Shown here: one piece after another, positions 43,717-56,175 of the stretch
Numbering within the stretch: position 1 is the stretch's first letter
Layout of the letters: each line of letters starts with the position of its first letter
Origin: an uncultured Holophaga sp.
Lineage (GTDB): Bacteria; Acidobacteriota; Holophagae; Holophagales; Holophagaceae
Direction: 5' to 3'
NCBI RefSeq assembly: GCF_963677305.1
Contig: NZ_OY781925.1
Location: 178,501 to 242,500, forward strand
Length of the DNA stretch: 64,000 nt
The notes under the pieces: model-generated
Database searches by the model: none
What the model was told of the DNA's origin: nothing
Seen by the model: only the letters and a program-made list of their open reading frames with translations
Translations under genes and position numbers: made by a program

Positions 43717-45129
43717 CTACCGGGTCAGGACCGCCACCCACTCCGCCACGTTCTTCACGCCCTTGGGGGCCTGGAGGGCCTTCTGGTAGCGGCGGAGGAT
43801 GCCGTCGTGGGTCAGCACGGTATCGCTCTCCTCCAGGTAGGTGGTCACCGGGAGGCACGCCGTACCCAGGGCTCCCAGGGAACTGGGGATGGGCTCAAGG
43901 ACCAGACTGAAGGGGACGGAGCGCAGCAGGGACTCGAGCAGGGCAGTCTCCCGGGCGCTGGAGAACGCCGCATCATGGAGGAGGACCACACTGCCCACCT
44001 GGCCGGCATTCACCGCTCCCCAGAGCTCTTCCAGGTGCCCGAAGCGGAAACCCCTTTCACTGAAGCCCCGGCGGTTGAAGACTCCGTCACCGTACGTCTG
44101 GAGTTCGGGGTGGGTGATGGGGTGGACCAGGTCCCCACTCCCGAAGCAGAGTGCAGGCTCGGTGGCCAGCCGGGCGAGCTGCTCGGCACTGTTGCAGCCG
44201 AAGGTCCCCTGACCGATCACCGCCACCGGTCCCGCGCTCCGCAGCTCTCTGGCGATGGCCTCCAGGTCGGAGACCTCCCCCCGGAGCAGGGGTGTGCGCT
44301 GGCGCAGCCCCGGGTCCAGGTCATAGCGGTGCATGGCTTGGCGCTCGGCATCAAAAATGAAGTGCGTAGCCATCCGCCCGGGTTCGGGACGGGGCCTGAA
44401 GCGCCAGACCCGGTTCTGGTCCACATCCGCCCAGATGGGGCTGGCGGTGGCCGAATGGCGGCTGATGGTGGGCACGGGCTTGAGGTACCAGACCCGCTTG
44501 GTGAAGCGGAAGTCCCGGCTGGTGAGGGCACCCACGGGGCAGAGGTCCACCACGTTGCCCGCCAGGGGGTTGCCATCAAGGGTCTTGCCAGCGTAAGTCG
44601 TGATCTCGAGGTCTGAGCCGCGGTTGGCGACCGTCAGCTCCCCGCCGCCACTCACCTCCTGAGTGAAGCGCACACAGCGGGTGCAGTGGATGCAACGATT
44701 CTTGTCGATGACGATCCGGGCGCCCAGGTCCTCATAGGCATAACGGCGCTTGGGCTCCACCATGCGGCTGTCGCCGGAGCCATAGGTGAAGCTGTAGTCC
44801 TGGAGCCGACACTCACCCGCCTGGTCACAGATGGGACAGTCCAGAGGATGGTTGATGAGAAGGAACTCCATCACGCCACCCCGCGCCTCGGCGACAGCAG
44901 GGCTGTTGGTGGACACCTCCATCCCCTCCGTCGCCACGGTAGTGCAGGAGGTGGCCAGCTTGGGCTGCCCCTTGATCTCCACCAGGCACATCCGGCAGGT
45001 GGCCACCGGGGTCAAGGCCGGGTGATAGCAGTAGTGCGGGATCTCGAAGCCCGCCTGGCGGCAGGCGTCCATCAGCAGGGTGCCCGGCTCCACCGTGAGG
45101 CTCGTCTCGTTGATCTTGATGGTGGGCAT
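43717..45129 (-). CDS. Short NuoG-like NADH dehydrogenase subunit G
   Basis: A 470-residue protein with the NuoG N-terminus. A [2Fe-2S] ferredoxin domain has C34, C45, C48 and C62, the His-Cys cluster is in HPLDCPICDQAGECRLQ, and a [4Fe-4S] pair is in CIHCTRCVRFTQEV and DLCPVGAL. The molybdopterin-like part is much shorter than in the 700-900-residue NuoG of other bacteria. No other nuo gene is adjacent. It may serve complex I from a distant locus or another NADH-linked oxidoreductase. Confidence 0.8.
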   Translation of the reverse strand: MPTIKINETSLTVEPGTLLMDACRQAGFEIPHYCYHPALTPVATCRMCLVEIKGQPKLATSCTTVATEGMEVSTNSPAVAEARGGVMEFLLINHPLDCPICDQAGECRLQDYSFTYGSGDSRMVEPKRRYAYEDLGARIVIDKNRCIHCTRCVRFTQEVSGGGELTVANRGSDLEITTYAGKTLDGNPLAGNVVDLCPVGALTSRDFRFTKRVWYLKPVPTISRHSATASPIWADVDQNRVWRFRPRPEPGRMATHFIFDAERQAMHRYDLDPGLRQRTPLLRGEVSDLEAIARELRSAGPVAVIGQGTFGCNSAEQLARLATEPALCFGSGDLVHPITHPELQTYGDGVFNRRGFSERGFRFGHLEELWGAVNAGQVGSVVLLHDAAFSSARETALLESLLRSVPFSLVLEPIPSSLGALGTACLPVTTYLEESDTVLTHDGILRRYQKALQAPKGVKNVAEWVAVLTR

Positions 45130-45180
45130 GGCTCTCCCCTGGACATCTCCCCTGATTATGCGCGAGCGGTCCGCTCCAGA

Positions 45181-45522
45181 TCAGGCCTTGTCAGGTGAGG
45201 TCACCAGGCAGTGACGGCAGAAGGTGAGGAAGTCCTCCAGGGAGGGGTAGTCGACCCTCACCCCGGAGGGCACCACGTTGGGGATGATGATGCGGTTCCG
45301 CAGCTCCCCGCAGGCCTCCATGGAGAAGATGAACCAGGCCAGCCTATCGGGCTCCCCCGCAAGGGTCACCGAGACGATCCGGGTCTCGAAGAAGAGATCG
45401 GGACGCAACTCCGTATCGGCGATCCGATGCCAGGCGGGAATGTGCCCGCGGCGCACAAACTCCGTCTTGAGCTCCTCCAGCGTGTGCTGGACGGTGAACT
45501 GGACCTCCACCTGGACTTCCAT
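45181..45522 (-). CDS. Protein of unknown function (113 residues)
   Basis: The start at 45522 is chosen from AGGAGG five bases upstream; a longer reading exists but lacks a site. The product (MEVQVEVQFTVQHTLEELKT onwards) has a beta-rich N-terminus and ends FLTFCRHCLVTSPDKA. No family was recognised. It is 51 bases upstream of the NuoG-like gene and may share its transcript. Confidence 0.5.
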   Translation of the reverse strand: MEVQVEVQFTVQHTLEELKTEFVRRGHIPAWHRIADTELRPDLFFETRIVSVTLAGEPDRLAWFIFSMEACGELRNRIIIPNVVPSGVRVDYPSLEDFLTFCRHCLVTSPDKA

Positions 45523-45616
45523 GGGCGCCTCCTGGTCCATCATCGACCAGTGCCGGGATTTCTCAAGCCCCCAGAGCCGCTCGGGCCGTGGGAGAATGAT
45601 CCTTTTTGGGGAAACC

Positions 45617-47158
45617 ATGCCAACCGCGCTGCTATCGGTGTTCGACAAGAAGGGCCTGCTGCCCCTGGCCACGGGGCTCAAGGCCCTGGGCTGGCACTTG
45701 CTCGCCACCGGCGGCACCCTCAAGGCCCTCCGGGATGCCGGGATCGAGGTCCAGGAGGTGGCGGACTACACGGGTGCCCCCGAGTGCTTTGAAGGCCGGG
45801 TCAAGACCCTCCACCCCCGCATCCACGGTGGCCTGCTCTACCGCCGCGACGAGAGCTCCCATGTGGAGGACGCTCGCCGCCTGGGCGTCGACCCCATCGA
45901 CCTGGTGGTGGTCAATCTCTATCCCTTCGAGGCCACCATCGCCCGGGAAGGCGTCAGCTTCGAGGACTGCATCGAACAGATCGACATCGGCGGTCCCAGC
46001 ATGCTGCGCAGCGCCGCCAAGAACCATGCCTCCGTCACGGTCCTCACGGATCCCGATACCTACGAGGCCTTCCTGGAGAAGCTGAGGGCAGGTACCTGGT
46101 CCCTGGAGGACCGCCGGCTCTGTGCACTTCAGGTCTATCGCCGCACCGCCGCCTATGACAGCGCCATCGCCGCCTGGTTCGAGGAGCGCCTCGCCTGCCC
46201 CGCCGAGCCCCAGGCCCCCAGCCAGGCCCTTGGCCTCGCCCTCAAGCAGAGCCTCCGCTACGGCGAGAACCCCCACCAGGCAGCCGCCTTCTTCACCCGC
46301 GCCGGGAAAGCCTCCGAAGGCCTCTCGGCATGCACCCAGCTCCAGGGCAAGGAGCTCTCGTACAACAACCTGCTGGATGCGGACGCCACGGCCCGCCTGG
46401 CCTGGCAGTTCACCGAGCCCAGCTGCGCCATCGTCAAGCACAACAACCCCTGTGGCACAGCCCTGGCCGACACGTCCCTGGAGGCCTTCCGCAAGGCCCT
46501 GGCCTCGGACCCGGTGAGTGCCTTCGGCGGCATCGTCGCCTTCAACCGCCCCGTGGACGGCGAGCTGGCCCAGGCCATGGTCGGCACTTTCTGGGAGGTC
46601 ATCCTGGCCCCGGACTTCACTCCGGAAGCCCTGGAAGTCCTCAAGGCCAAGGCCAATCTGCGCCTGCTCAAGACCCCCGGCCGCTGGCCCTCCGCCGCCC
46701 AGGGGATGGAAGTCCGGAGCATCGGCGGCGGCTTCCTGGTGCAACAGCCCGATGACCGCTTCGTGCCGGTCACCGAGTGGGAGCTCAAGGTCCAGGGCAG
46801 CGGCCCCCGCCCTGCGGAACGTGACCTCATCCTCGCCCAGATGGTGGCCAAGACCCTCAAGTCCAACGCCATCGCCCTGGTGAAGGATGGCGGCACCGTG
46901 GGCTGCGGAGCCGGCCAGATGAGCCGGGTGGGCTCCGTGGAGATCGCCTGCCGCCAAGCGGGCGAGAAGGCCCAGGGGGCGGTTCTCGGCAGCGATGCCT
47001 TCTTCCCCTTCGCCGACGGCCTGGAGCTGGCGGTGAAGCACGGCGTCACCGCCATCGTGGAGCCCGGCGGCAGCACCCGGGACGGGGAGGTCATCGAGGC
47101 CGCCCGCAAGCTCGGTGTCTGGCTCTTCTTCACCGGCATGCGCCACTTCCGTCACTGA
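45617..47158 (+). CDS. purH: AICAR transformylase / IMP cyclohydrolase
   Basis: A 513-residue bifunctional enzyme for the last two steps of IMP synthesis. The N-terminal cyclohydrolase has LLSVFDKKGL, HPRIHGGLLYRR and IDIGGPSMLRSAAKNH. The transformylase has LRYGENPHQ, SYNNLLDADA and IVKHNNPCG. The ATG at 45617 fits the family opening. The following gene of unknown function starts 15 bases later. Confidence 0.97.
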   Translation: MPTALLSVFDKKGLLPLATGLKALGWHLLATGGTLKALRDAGIEVQEVADYTGAPECFEGRVKTLHPRIHGGLLYRRDESSHVEDARRLGVDPIDLVVVNLYPFEATIAREGVSFEDCIEQIDIGGPSMLRSAAKNHASVTVLTDPDTYEAFLEKLRAGTWSLEDRRLCALQVYRRTAAYDSAIAAWFEERLACPAEPQAPSQALGLALKQSLRYGENPHQAAAFFTRAGKASEGLSACTQLQGKELSYNNLLDADATARLAWQFTEPSCAIVKHNNPCGTALADTSLEAFRKALASDPVSAFGGIVAFNRPVDGELAQAMVGTFWEVILAPDFTPEALEVLKAKANLRLLKTPGRWPSAAQGMEVRSIGGGFLVQQPDDRFVPVTEWELKVQGSGPRPAERDLILAQMVAKTLKSNAIALVKDGGTVGCGAGQMSRVGSVEIACRQAGEKAQGAVLGSDAFFPFADGLELAVKHGVTAIVEPGGSTRDGEVIEAARKLGVWLFFTGMRHFRH

Positions 47159-47173
47159 TCCTGGAGCCCGCTC

Positions 47174-47830
47174 TTGCCCCCCCGGATCGATGAAGCTGCA
47201 GAGCGATGGGAGGCCTATCTCACCCGCCTCCGGGAGCGGGCCGGATCCCTCATTGCCGAAGAGGCCCCCCCTCTGCCCGAAGTCCCGTCCCTCCCCGCCC
47301 CCTGGGAGCCCCTCCCGGGGGCGGAGGCCCTCCGGGACCAGCTTCTCGAGCTGGTGGCCAAGGCCGACGAGGCTTGGTTCCTCCAGGTCCGGGCAGCCTT
47401 CGAGCGACCCGGGGCGGATACCCGGGTCACCCTGGAGGCCGAGTCCAGGAAGATCGAAGGCCTTCGGGCCTGGCTCCGGGTCTGCCTCGAAGACTCCCAG
47501 GTGCGGCGCCTGGCGGATCTGGCCCGCGCTCACTGGGAAGCCCAGGCCCCCCGGCTTCCGGACCAGCTCCGTTGCGTCGGCTGCGGCAGCGGCCTGCCCC
47601 TGCCCCTGCCCTATCTCCCCCAGGACCTGGCCTGCCCGGACTGTGCCCTCATCAATGCCTACCGCCCCCCGGCACTCCTGACCGACTTCGTGATCCCTGC
47701 CCTGGCCCGGGAGGAAGCCTGGGAGACCCTGCAGGGTCTCCCCCGCCTCCCCAAGCCGGCCGCCCTCAAGACAAGCCATCTCTACGGCACCGAAATGGGC
47801 CAGTGGACGAAGCGGTACCAGCAGGGCTGA
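47174..47830 (+). CDS. Protein of unknown function with zinc-ribbon-like cysteines
   Basis: A 218-residue product, probably starting with TTG at 47174 after GGAG. The first ~130 residues are helical and rich in Glu, Arg and Leu. A CVGCG and a CPDC pair ~25 residues apart suggest one zinc ribbon. The C-terminal part is basic (LKTSHLYGTEMGQWTKRYQ). No family was recognised. It sits between purH and alaS. Confidence 0.5.
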   Translation: MPPRIDEAAERWEAYLTRLRERAGSLIAEEAPPLPEVPSLPAPWEPLPGAEALRDQLLELVAKADEAWFLQVRAAFERPGADTRVTLEAESRKIEGLRAWLRVCLEDSQVRRLADLARAHWEAQAPRLPDQLRCVGCGSGLPLPLPYLPQDLACPDCALINAYRPPALLTDFVIPALAREEAWETLQGLPRLPKPAALKTSHLYGTEMGQWTKRYQQG

Positions 47831-47935
47831 CCCTCTCCAGGTAGAATCGGAAGGTTGTCCGGAGGCCCGGAGCTCGTTCTCTGCCCGGACTCTTCCCCGC
47901 GCCCCGCGCCCATCCCACTGGAGTGGACCTTCATT

Positions 47936-50563
<2,628 letters not shown>

Positions 50564-50577
50564 GCGGTCATCCCCAC

Positions 50578-50609
50578 GAAAAGGGGCGCCGTCACTGGCG
50601 CCCCTTTTC
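50578..50609. terminator. Bidirectional terminator between alaS and the C-S lyase gene
   Basis: GAAAAGGGGCGCC and GGCGCCCCTTTTC form a perfect 13-pair stem around a six-base loop, with A and T runs on either side. It serves both convergent genes. Confidence 0.85.
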
Positions 50610-50627
50610 CGTTACGGTCTCCCGGCT

Positions 50628-51782
50628 TCAGCCCAGGGCCCGCTTCATCCTGGCCAGGGCCTCCACCAGGGTGGCCTGAGGGCACCCGAGGTTGAGGCGT
50701 ACATACTCCCCCTTGGAAGCCCCGAAAAAGGTGCCTTCGGAGAGTCCCACCCCATGGGCTTCGAAATGGGCCACGGGGTCGGCCAGGCCGAGGACCGCGA
50801 CATTCAGCCAAGCCAGGTAGGTGGCCTCCAGGGGGGCCTCCAGGGTGATGCCCGGCAGGTCCCGGTCCAGGGTCTCCTGCAGGAGCTCCCGGTTGCCCCG
50901 GAGGTAGGCCAGCAGCTCCTGGCGCCAGGGCTCGCCCTCCCCATAGGCCGCGGCACAGGCGGTGTACCCCAGGACGTTGACCTCTGCCACGATGCCGGTG
51001 CTGGCCCTCACGAACTGCGCCCGCAACCCGGGATCGGGGATGATGGCCAGGGAGGTGCCCAGGCCGGGCACATTGAAGGTCTTGCTGGGGGCCATGAGGG
51101 TAACGGTGCGCTGGGCGATCTCCGGTCCGATCATGCCCGTGGGGAGGTGGGATAACCCCTCCTCCAGGATGAGGTCGCAGTGGATCTCGTCCGAGCAGAG
51201 GAGGAGCCCGTGGCGGAGGCAGAAGTCAGCGACGCGCTCCAGCTCCTCCCGCCGGAAGACCCGCCCCACCGGATTGTGGGGATTGCAGAGGAAGAACACC
51301 TTGGTGCGGGGCGTGACCGCCCTCTCCATCGCCTCCCAGTCGATCTCCCAGCGGCGGGCTGCGCGATCCAGAACCAGAGGGACCTGGAGGGACTCGCGTC
51401 CCGAGTTGCGCGGTGCAGTCATGAAGGGGGGATAGACCGGCGTGTTGCAAAGCACCTGCTCCCCGGGCGCGGCAAAGGCCTGGGCGACGACATTGAGACC
51501 CACCACCAGCCCGGGGAGCCATACCAGCCAGGAGGGATCCACCGACCAGCCATAGCGGGTGTGGAGGGTGCCAAGGATCGCGTCCGTCTGGGCAGCGGTG
51601 GGCCGGGCGTAGCCGAAGATCCCATGGTCAATGCGGTGCTTCAGGGCCTCGATGACCACCGGAGGCGAGGGGAAGTCCATGTCGGCGACCCAGAGGGGCA
51701 GGATGTCCCGCCCCGCATACTTCTGCCATTTCTGCGAGTCGGTGCCCTGGCGCTGGGGAACGGTGTCGAAGCTGAAGGCCAT
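50628..51782 (-). CDS. PatB/MalY-family C-S lyase (cystathionine beta-lyase-like)
   Basis: A 384-residue PLP fold-type I enzyme. The opening WQKYAGRDILPLWVADMDFP is the hallmark, PHNPVGRVFRREEL and SDEIHCDLI bind the cofactor, and MAPSKTFNVPGLG carries the Schiff-base lysine. The family cleaves cystathionine or cysteine to thiols or sulfide. The start is four bases after the rny stop, so the two may be cotranscribed. Confidence 0.9.
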   Translation of the reverse strand: MAFSFDTVPQRQGTDSQKWQKYAGRDILPLWVADMDFPSPPVVIEALKHRIDHGIFGYARPTAAQTDAILGTLHTRYGWSVDPSWLVWLPGLVVGLNVVAQAFAAPGEQVLCNTPVYPPFMTAPRNSGRESLQVPLVLDRAARRWEIDWEAMERAVTPRTKVFFLCNPHNPVGRVFRREELERVADFCLRHGLLLCSDEIHCDLILEEGLSHLPTGMIGPEIAQRTVTLMAPSKTFNVPGLGTSLAIIPDPGLRAQFVRASTGIVAEVNVLGYTACAAAYGEGEPWRQELLAYLRGNRELLQETLDRDLPGITLEAPLEATYLAWLNVAVLGLADPVAHFEAHGVGLSEGTFFGASKGEYVRLNLGCPQATLVEALARMKRALG

Positions 51783-51786
51783 GGGG

Positions 51787-53406
51787 CTACCGGGCGTACT
51801 CGACGGCCCGGGTCTCCCGCATGACCGTGACCTTGATCTGGCCGGGGTACTGCATCTCGCTCTCGATGCGCTTGGTCACGTCCTTGGCAATCCAGAAGGC
51901 CTGGTCGTCATTGACCTGGCCGGCATCCACCATGATGCGGATCTCGCGGCCAGCTTGCATGGCATAACTCTTCTGAACCCCCTTGTAGGAGTTGGCGATC
52001 CCCTCCAACTGCTCCAGACGCTTGACATAGGTCTCAAGCATCTCACGGCGGGCCCCCGGGCGGGCGGCGGAAAGGGCGTCGGCGGCGGTGAGGAGCATGG
52101 CCTCCACGGTCTTGGGCTCGTGATCGCCGTGGTGGCAACTCATGGCATGGATGACGGACTCCTTCTCGCCGAAGCGCTTGAGGAGCTCCATGCCGATCTC
52201 GATGTGAGTGCCCTCCACTTCGCGATCAATGGCCTTCCCGATGTCATGGAAGAGGCCGGCGCGGCGGGCGAGACGGGCGTCTGCCCCCATCTCCGCGGCC
52301 ATGTACTCGGCGATGCGGGCCACTTCCTTGGTGTGTTCCAGAACATTCTGGCCGTAGCTGGTGCGGTAGTTGAGGCGACCCACCAGCTTGTGGAGCTTGG
52401 GGTGGACATCGGGGAAACCCAGGGCGATGCAGGTGTTCTCACCGATCTCCTTGAGGTGCTGGTCCATTTCGACCTTCACCTTCTCCACCACCTCCTCGAT
52501 GCGGGCCGGGTGAATGCGGCCATCCGCCAGGAGCTTGAGGATGGACTGCCGAGCCACTTCCCGCCGGATGGGGTCAAAACTGGAGACGACAATGGACTCG
52601 GGAGTGTCATCCACGATGAGGTCACAGCCGGTGGCCTTCTCAAGGGCCCGGATGTTCCTGCCCTCACGGCCGATGATGCGCCCCTTCAGGTCATCGCTGG
52701 GGAGCTGGACAGAGCTGACGGCCGTCTCGGTAATGGCCTCAGAGGCCACCCGCTGGATGGCGTCACCGATGGCCCAGCGAGCCTTCTTCTCAGCCTCCTC
52801 CTGGGCCTCCTCCTCGATGCGCCGGACCAGCTTGGCCGCGTCCATCTTGGCGGTGTACTCGAGCTGGCTGATGATCTCGGTCTTGGCCTCCTCGCGGGTC
52901 AGACCCGAGAGAGCCTCCAGGACCCTGCTCTGCTCCTCCACCAGACGGCGCGCCTCGACCTGTTGTTCTTCGACCTTCTCCAGTTCGGCCTTGAGCTTGT
53001 CGCCCCTGGATTCCAGTTCCTTGGTCTTCTGGTCCACCTGGGCCAGTTTCTTGTCGAGGCCCTCCTCCTTGGATTGGAGGCGCTGCTCCTGTTTGTCCAG
53101 GGCCTGGAGGCGCTCGTTGACCACCTTCTCGGCCTCGGTGCGGGCCTGCAGGGCCTGCTCCTTCACCCGGAGCTCGGCATCCTTCCGGAGGGACTCGGCG
53201 TCCTTGACGCCCCGCTCTCGGATGCGGGCCGCCTCCTTCTCCGCCTCGGCGAAGAGCAACTCCCGCTGGGCCTTGAGTTCAGCCTCGGCCCGGACCTGGG
53301 CCTTGGAGACCTCCACCTGGGCCTGTTGGGCCTTCTTCATGTTGAGTACGCCGAAGACCACCGCCCCGATGGCCACCAGCAGAAGAACAATGATTACAGC
53401 AGTCAT
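51787..53406 (-). CDS. rny: Ribonuclease Y
   Basis: A 539-residue membrane endoribonuclease that starts mRNA decay. It has an N-terminal transmembrane helix ([18 protein letters not shown]), a long charged coiled coil (~25-215), a KH domain ([19 protein letters not shown]), and an HD domain ([15 protein letters not shown]). Length is somewhat above the usual 520 because of a longer coiled coil. Confidence 0.96.
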   Translation of the reverse strand: MTAVIIVLLLVAIGAVVFGVLNMKKAQQAQVEVSKAQVRAEAELKAQRELLFAEAEKEAARIRERGVKDAESLRKDAELRVKEQALQARTEAEKVVNERLQALDKQEQRLQSKEEGLDKKLAQVDQKTKELESRGDKLKAELEKVEEQQVEARRLVEEQSRVLEALSGLTREEAKTEIISQLEYTAKMDAAKLVRRIEEEAQEEAEKKARWAIGDAIQRVASEAITETAVSSVQLPSDDLKGRIIGREGRNIRALEKATGCDLIVDDTPESIVVSSFDPIRREVARQSILKLLADGRIHPARIEEVVEKVKVEMDQHLKEIGENTCIALGFPDVHPKLHKLVGRLNYRTSYGQNVLEHTKEVARIAEYMAAEMGADARLARRAGLFHDIGKAIDREVEGTHIEIGMELLKRFGEKESVIHAMSCHHGDHEPKTVEAMLLTAADALSAARPGARREMLETYVKRLEQLEGIANSYKGVQKSYAMQAGREIRIMVDAGQVNDDQAFWIAKDVTKRIESEMQYPGQIKVTVMRETRAVEYAR

Positions 53407-53440
53407 GTATGGCTCCAGGGATGAAGGAGCCAGGCGACAG

Positions 53441-53625
53441 TAACCAGAGGGGATCCCCGCTCAGTCGTGGAAGGTTGCCGTGTTCCCAGTCATGACAGGG
53501 GGGCGACCAAGACCCGGTTTAAGGCGCGCCACAGCGTGGAACGCACAAGGCCGGGGGCAGGACACCCATAACGGCTTACGGAACAAGCGCATAGCCTTCT
53601 CACGGGCCTCGCAGGGATCAGGTTT
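53441..53625 (-). ncRNA. ssrS: Candidate 6S RNA
   Basis: The ~185-base gap between zapA and rny is in the position where 6S RNA lies next to zapA in many proteobacteria. On the minus strand the ends pair (GATCCCTGC with GCGGGGATC), and an inner stem (CCCGG with CCGGG around GTGCG...CGCGC) leaves unpaired flanks in the middle, giving the long rod with a central bubble expected of 6S RNA. No open frame of note lies here. Sequence identity to known 6S RNAs was not tested. Confidence 0.5.
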
Positions 53626-53970
53626 TCAGCAGTTTTCTGAACTGGTGTCCGGAACATCATCGAGAAGCCTCGAAAGGGTCTGCTCCAGGTTCTGGGTCTG
53701 TCGGCTGGCTTCCTGCTCAAGGCGCACCACACGGTGGGCCAAGTTCAGGGCCCCCATCAACAGCCAGGTAGTAGTGTCCAGCGTCGAGGGGGGACTCCCC
53801 CATCTTAACTCATAGGCCCGCTCCATGTCGCGGAAGGTCTCCTCGAGAAGGGAGACCGAAGCCTCCAACTCCCCTTCCCCGGCCTGGCTGCTGATCCGGT
53901 AGTCCCTGCCCAGGATCTCGACCCAGGCCTCCCCTGCCTCCAGGCTGGAGGTCTCGCGGAACAGGTTCAC
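53626..53970 (-). CDS. zapA: Cell division protein ZapA
   Basis: A 114-residue ZapA, which cross-links FtsZ filaments. AWVEILGRDYRISSQAGEGELE is the N-terminal globular part, followed by ALNLAHRVVRLEQEA and a coiled coil ending near residue 105. The start overlaps the stop of the upstream coiled-coil gene (ATGA). Confidence 0.88.
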   Translation of the reverse strand: MNLFRETSSLEAGEAWVEILGRDYRISSQAGEGELEASVSLLEETFRDMERAYELRWGSPPSTLDTTTWLLMGALNLAHRVVRLEQEASRQTQNLEQTLSRLLDDVPDTSSENC

Positions 53971-54203
53971 GCCATGTCCTCGACCATCCGGAGGATCTGA
54001 TCCACCTGGGACTTCACCTCGTCGCGGTCCTTCACCAGGGTGGCCTTCTCGGACTGTAGGTCCTCCAGACGGCGCCGGAGGCTGTGGAGTTCCTCCTCCA
54101 TGGTGGCACCCACCGACTTGAGTTGCTCCACCTCCTCCCGCAGCAGGTTGCGCTGCTGGAGGAGGGTCTGGAGCTTGGCTTCGAGTTGTTTCAGGAGATC
54201 CAT
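53967..54203 (-). CDS. ZapB-like coiled-coil protein
   Basis: A 78-residue all-helical protein (MDLLKQLEAKLQTLLQQRNL to VDQILRMVEDMA) with heptad spacing along its whole length. Its size and position immediately before zapA fit a ZapB-type partner of the division ring. The start at 54203 is preceded by GAGG at five bases; a longer start at 54224 is possible. Confidence 0.65.
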   Translation of the reverse strand: MDLLKQLEAKLQTLLQQRNLLREEVEQLKSVGATMEEELHSLRRRLEDLQSEKATLVKDRDEVKSQVDQILRMVEDMA

Positions 54204-54225
54204 GGCAGCCTCGTATCCATCCATT

Positions 54226-56175
54226 CTACCCGCGGAGCTCGGCCCCGTGGTTCCTGGCCGCTTCCAGGGCCCGGGCGATCCAGCCATCGACCTCGGCACC
54301 GGTCAGGGTGCGCTCCATGTGCCGGAAGCGGAAGCGCATGAGCCAGGCCTGCTTGCCTTCGGGCAGGCTCTTGTGGCGGAACACGTCGACACAGGCCAAC
54401 CCCTGGAGGATGTCAGCAGGCAGGACCGCGGCCAAGGCATCCCGAAGGGGGGCATAGGCCTGGTCCATGGGGACCAGCAGGGAAAGATCCCGCTCCGCTG
54501 CAGGAAAGCGACTGAAGGGCTTGAAGTTGGGAATCACCCGTTCCTGAGGCTTGCCCAGATCCCCGAGGGGGAACTCCAGGGCGAAGACCCCCTCGGTCAG
54601 CTCGTGGATGGCAGGGAGCTCACTCAGGCCTAGGCCCCTGGCGATGCCAGCCAGATCAGCGGCGCGCACGGCACGGGCCGGAGCAAGGTAGCTCTCCCCT
54701 CCTTGGATACCGGCCCAGATGAGACCCAGCTTGAATTCCTCCCTGGGCCCCTCCGGATGAGCGGTGAACACCGGGGCGATCTCGAAGAGTCGGACCTCAC
54801 GGGCACCCTGGCGCAGGTTGTAGTCCGCGACAGTCTTGAGGCTGGGCAAGAGGGAGCCGCGCATCACGGAGTATTCCACCCCCAGCGGGTTGGTGAGGGT
54901 GCGCCCCTCCTGGGGGTTGTCCAGCCCCAGACGGACCATGCACTCGGCATCGGCCTCAGGGCTCACAAAGCCCAGGGTCACCGTCTGGTGGAAGCCCAGA
55001 TGGGCCATGCGCTGGGCCAGGGTCCTCCGCTGGGCATAGGTGGCGGAGAGCGGCTCGGGGTGGCCCTCAAGGGGAGGCAGGCTCATGGGGATGGTGTCAT
55101 AACCGCGCATACGGAGAACCTCCTCCGCCAGGTCCACCTCGATCTCCATGTCATGGCGCCAAGTGGGAGGCAGCACACTCAGCCCACGGTCACAGGGCCT
55201 GACCTTGAAGCCCAGACGCTCCAGGAGACTCTGAGCCTCGGCGAGAGAGATCGGCGCGCCGGTGAGGCGGTGGAGGGTGCCCTCGCTCAAGACGATGCCC
55301 TCCTGGGTGCCGGGCAGCTCTCCTGCGGTCCAGACCCCCTTCAGCTCAGCACCACCCCACTCCATGAGCCGACGGGCCAGAAGATCCCGGCCGGTGCGGG
55401 CCATGGCGGGATCGGCTCCCCGCCCGAAGCGGTAGGAGGCGTCCGAGTGGAGGTTGTGACGGTGGGCGGTGGCGCGGACGCTGCGGGCATCGAACCAGGC
55501 ACTCTCGAGGAGGACCCGTCGGGTCCCGGGGGTCACCTTGGTGCTGTCGCCGCCCATGACACCTGCCAGGGCCACTGGGCCCGTCTCGTCGGCGATGAGG
55601 AGGTCCCGGGGATCCAGCTTCCGCTCGACGCCATCGAGGGTCAGGAGGGTCTCTCCCTCCCGGGCCCAGCGCACAATGAGGGCCCCCTTGAGGGAGTCGG
55701 CATCAAAGGCATGGGTGGGGTGCCCGTAGCGGAAGAGGAGCTCGTTGGAGCCATCCACCGGCGCGAAGCCCTTGGCGTTGGTCCCCATGGAGGCCAGGAA
55801 GCGCCGGGCCTCCTCGGGGGTGCCGGAGCCAGCCCCACCGGTGCCCAGGTCAAGTACCGCTGTGGCGTAGATGGGGCAGGCAGCACCGGCTTCCAGGCGG
55901 ATGGGGAGGAGGGCCTCACCCTCGGCCAGGGGCTCGCAGGCCAGGGGGGCCAGTCCGCCCCCCAGCTTGGCCGCCAGATCCCGGGCAAACCCCCGGTGGG
56001 AGAGCACATCGCCCCGATTGGCCGTGACATCCACCTCCAGGATGGTCTCGCCATTCTCCTGGGTGACGCCATCCACCGGGAAGCCCAGGGCAGCGGAGAG
56101 GGCGCTCACTTCAGAAGCGGGCAGCCCGGCAACAGCGGGGATCTCCTGGGCCAGAGCCTTGAGTTCGATCAGCAT
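54226..56175 (-). CDS. pheT: Phenylalanyl-tRNA synthetase beta subunit, short form
   Basis: A 649-residue beta subunit. It passes directly from GFPVDGV (~36) to ILEVDVTANRGDVLSHRGFA (~46-65), so the ~110-residue EMAP-II/OB tRNA-binding domain found at the N-terminus of the ~800-residue E. coli protein is missing. The B3/B4 editing domain, the B5 domain and a C-terminal FDX-ACB domain (FKPFSRFPAAERDLSLLVP) are present. The start overlaps the pheS stop (ATGA). Confidence 0.95.
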   Translation of the reverse strand: MLIELKALAQEIPAVAGLPASEVSALSAALGFPVDGVTQENGETILEVDVTANRGDVLSHRGFARDLAAKLGGGLAPLACEPLAEGEALLPIRLEAGAACPIYATAVLDLGTGGAGSGTPEEARRFLASMGTNAKGFAPVDGSNELLFRYGHPTHAFDADSLKGALIVRWAREGETLLTLDGVERKLDPRDLLIADETGPVALAGVMGGDSTKVTPGTRRVLLESAWFDARSVRATAHRHNLHSDASYRFGRGADPAMARTGRDLLARRLMEWGGAELKGVWTAGELPGTQEGIVLSEGTLHRLTGAPISLAEAQSLLERLGFKVRPCDRGLSVLPPTWRHDMEIEVDLAEEVLRMRGYDTIPMSLPPLEGHPEPLSATYAQRRTLAQRMAHLGFHQTVTLGFVSPEADAECMVRLGLDNPQEGRTLTNPLGVEYSVMRGSLLPSLKTVADYNLRQGAREVRLFEIAPVFTAHPEGPREEFKLGLIWAGIQGGESYLAPARAVRAADLAGIARGLGLSELPAIHELTEGVFALEFPLGDLGKPQERVIPNFKPFSRFPAAERDLSLLVPMDQAYAPLRDALAAVLPADILQGLACVDVFRHKSLPEGKQAWLMRFRFRHMERTLTGAEVDGWIARALEAARNHGAELRG

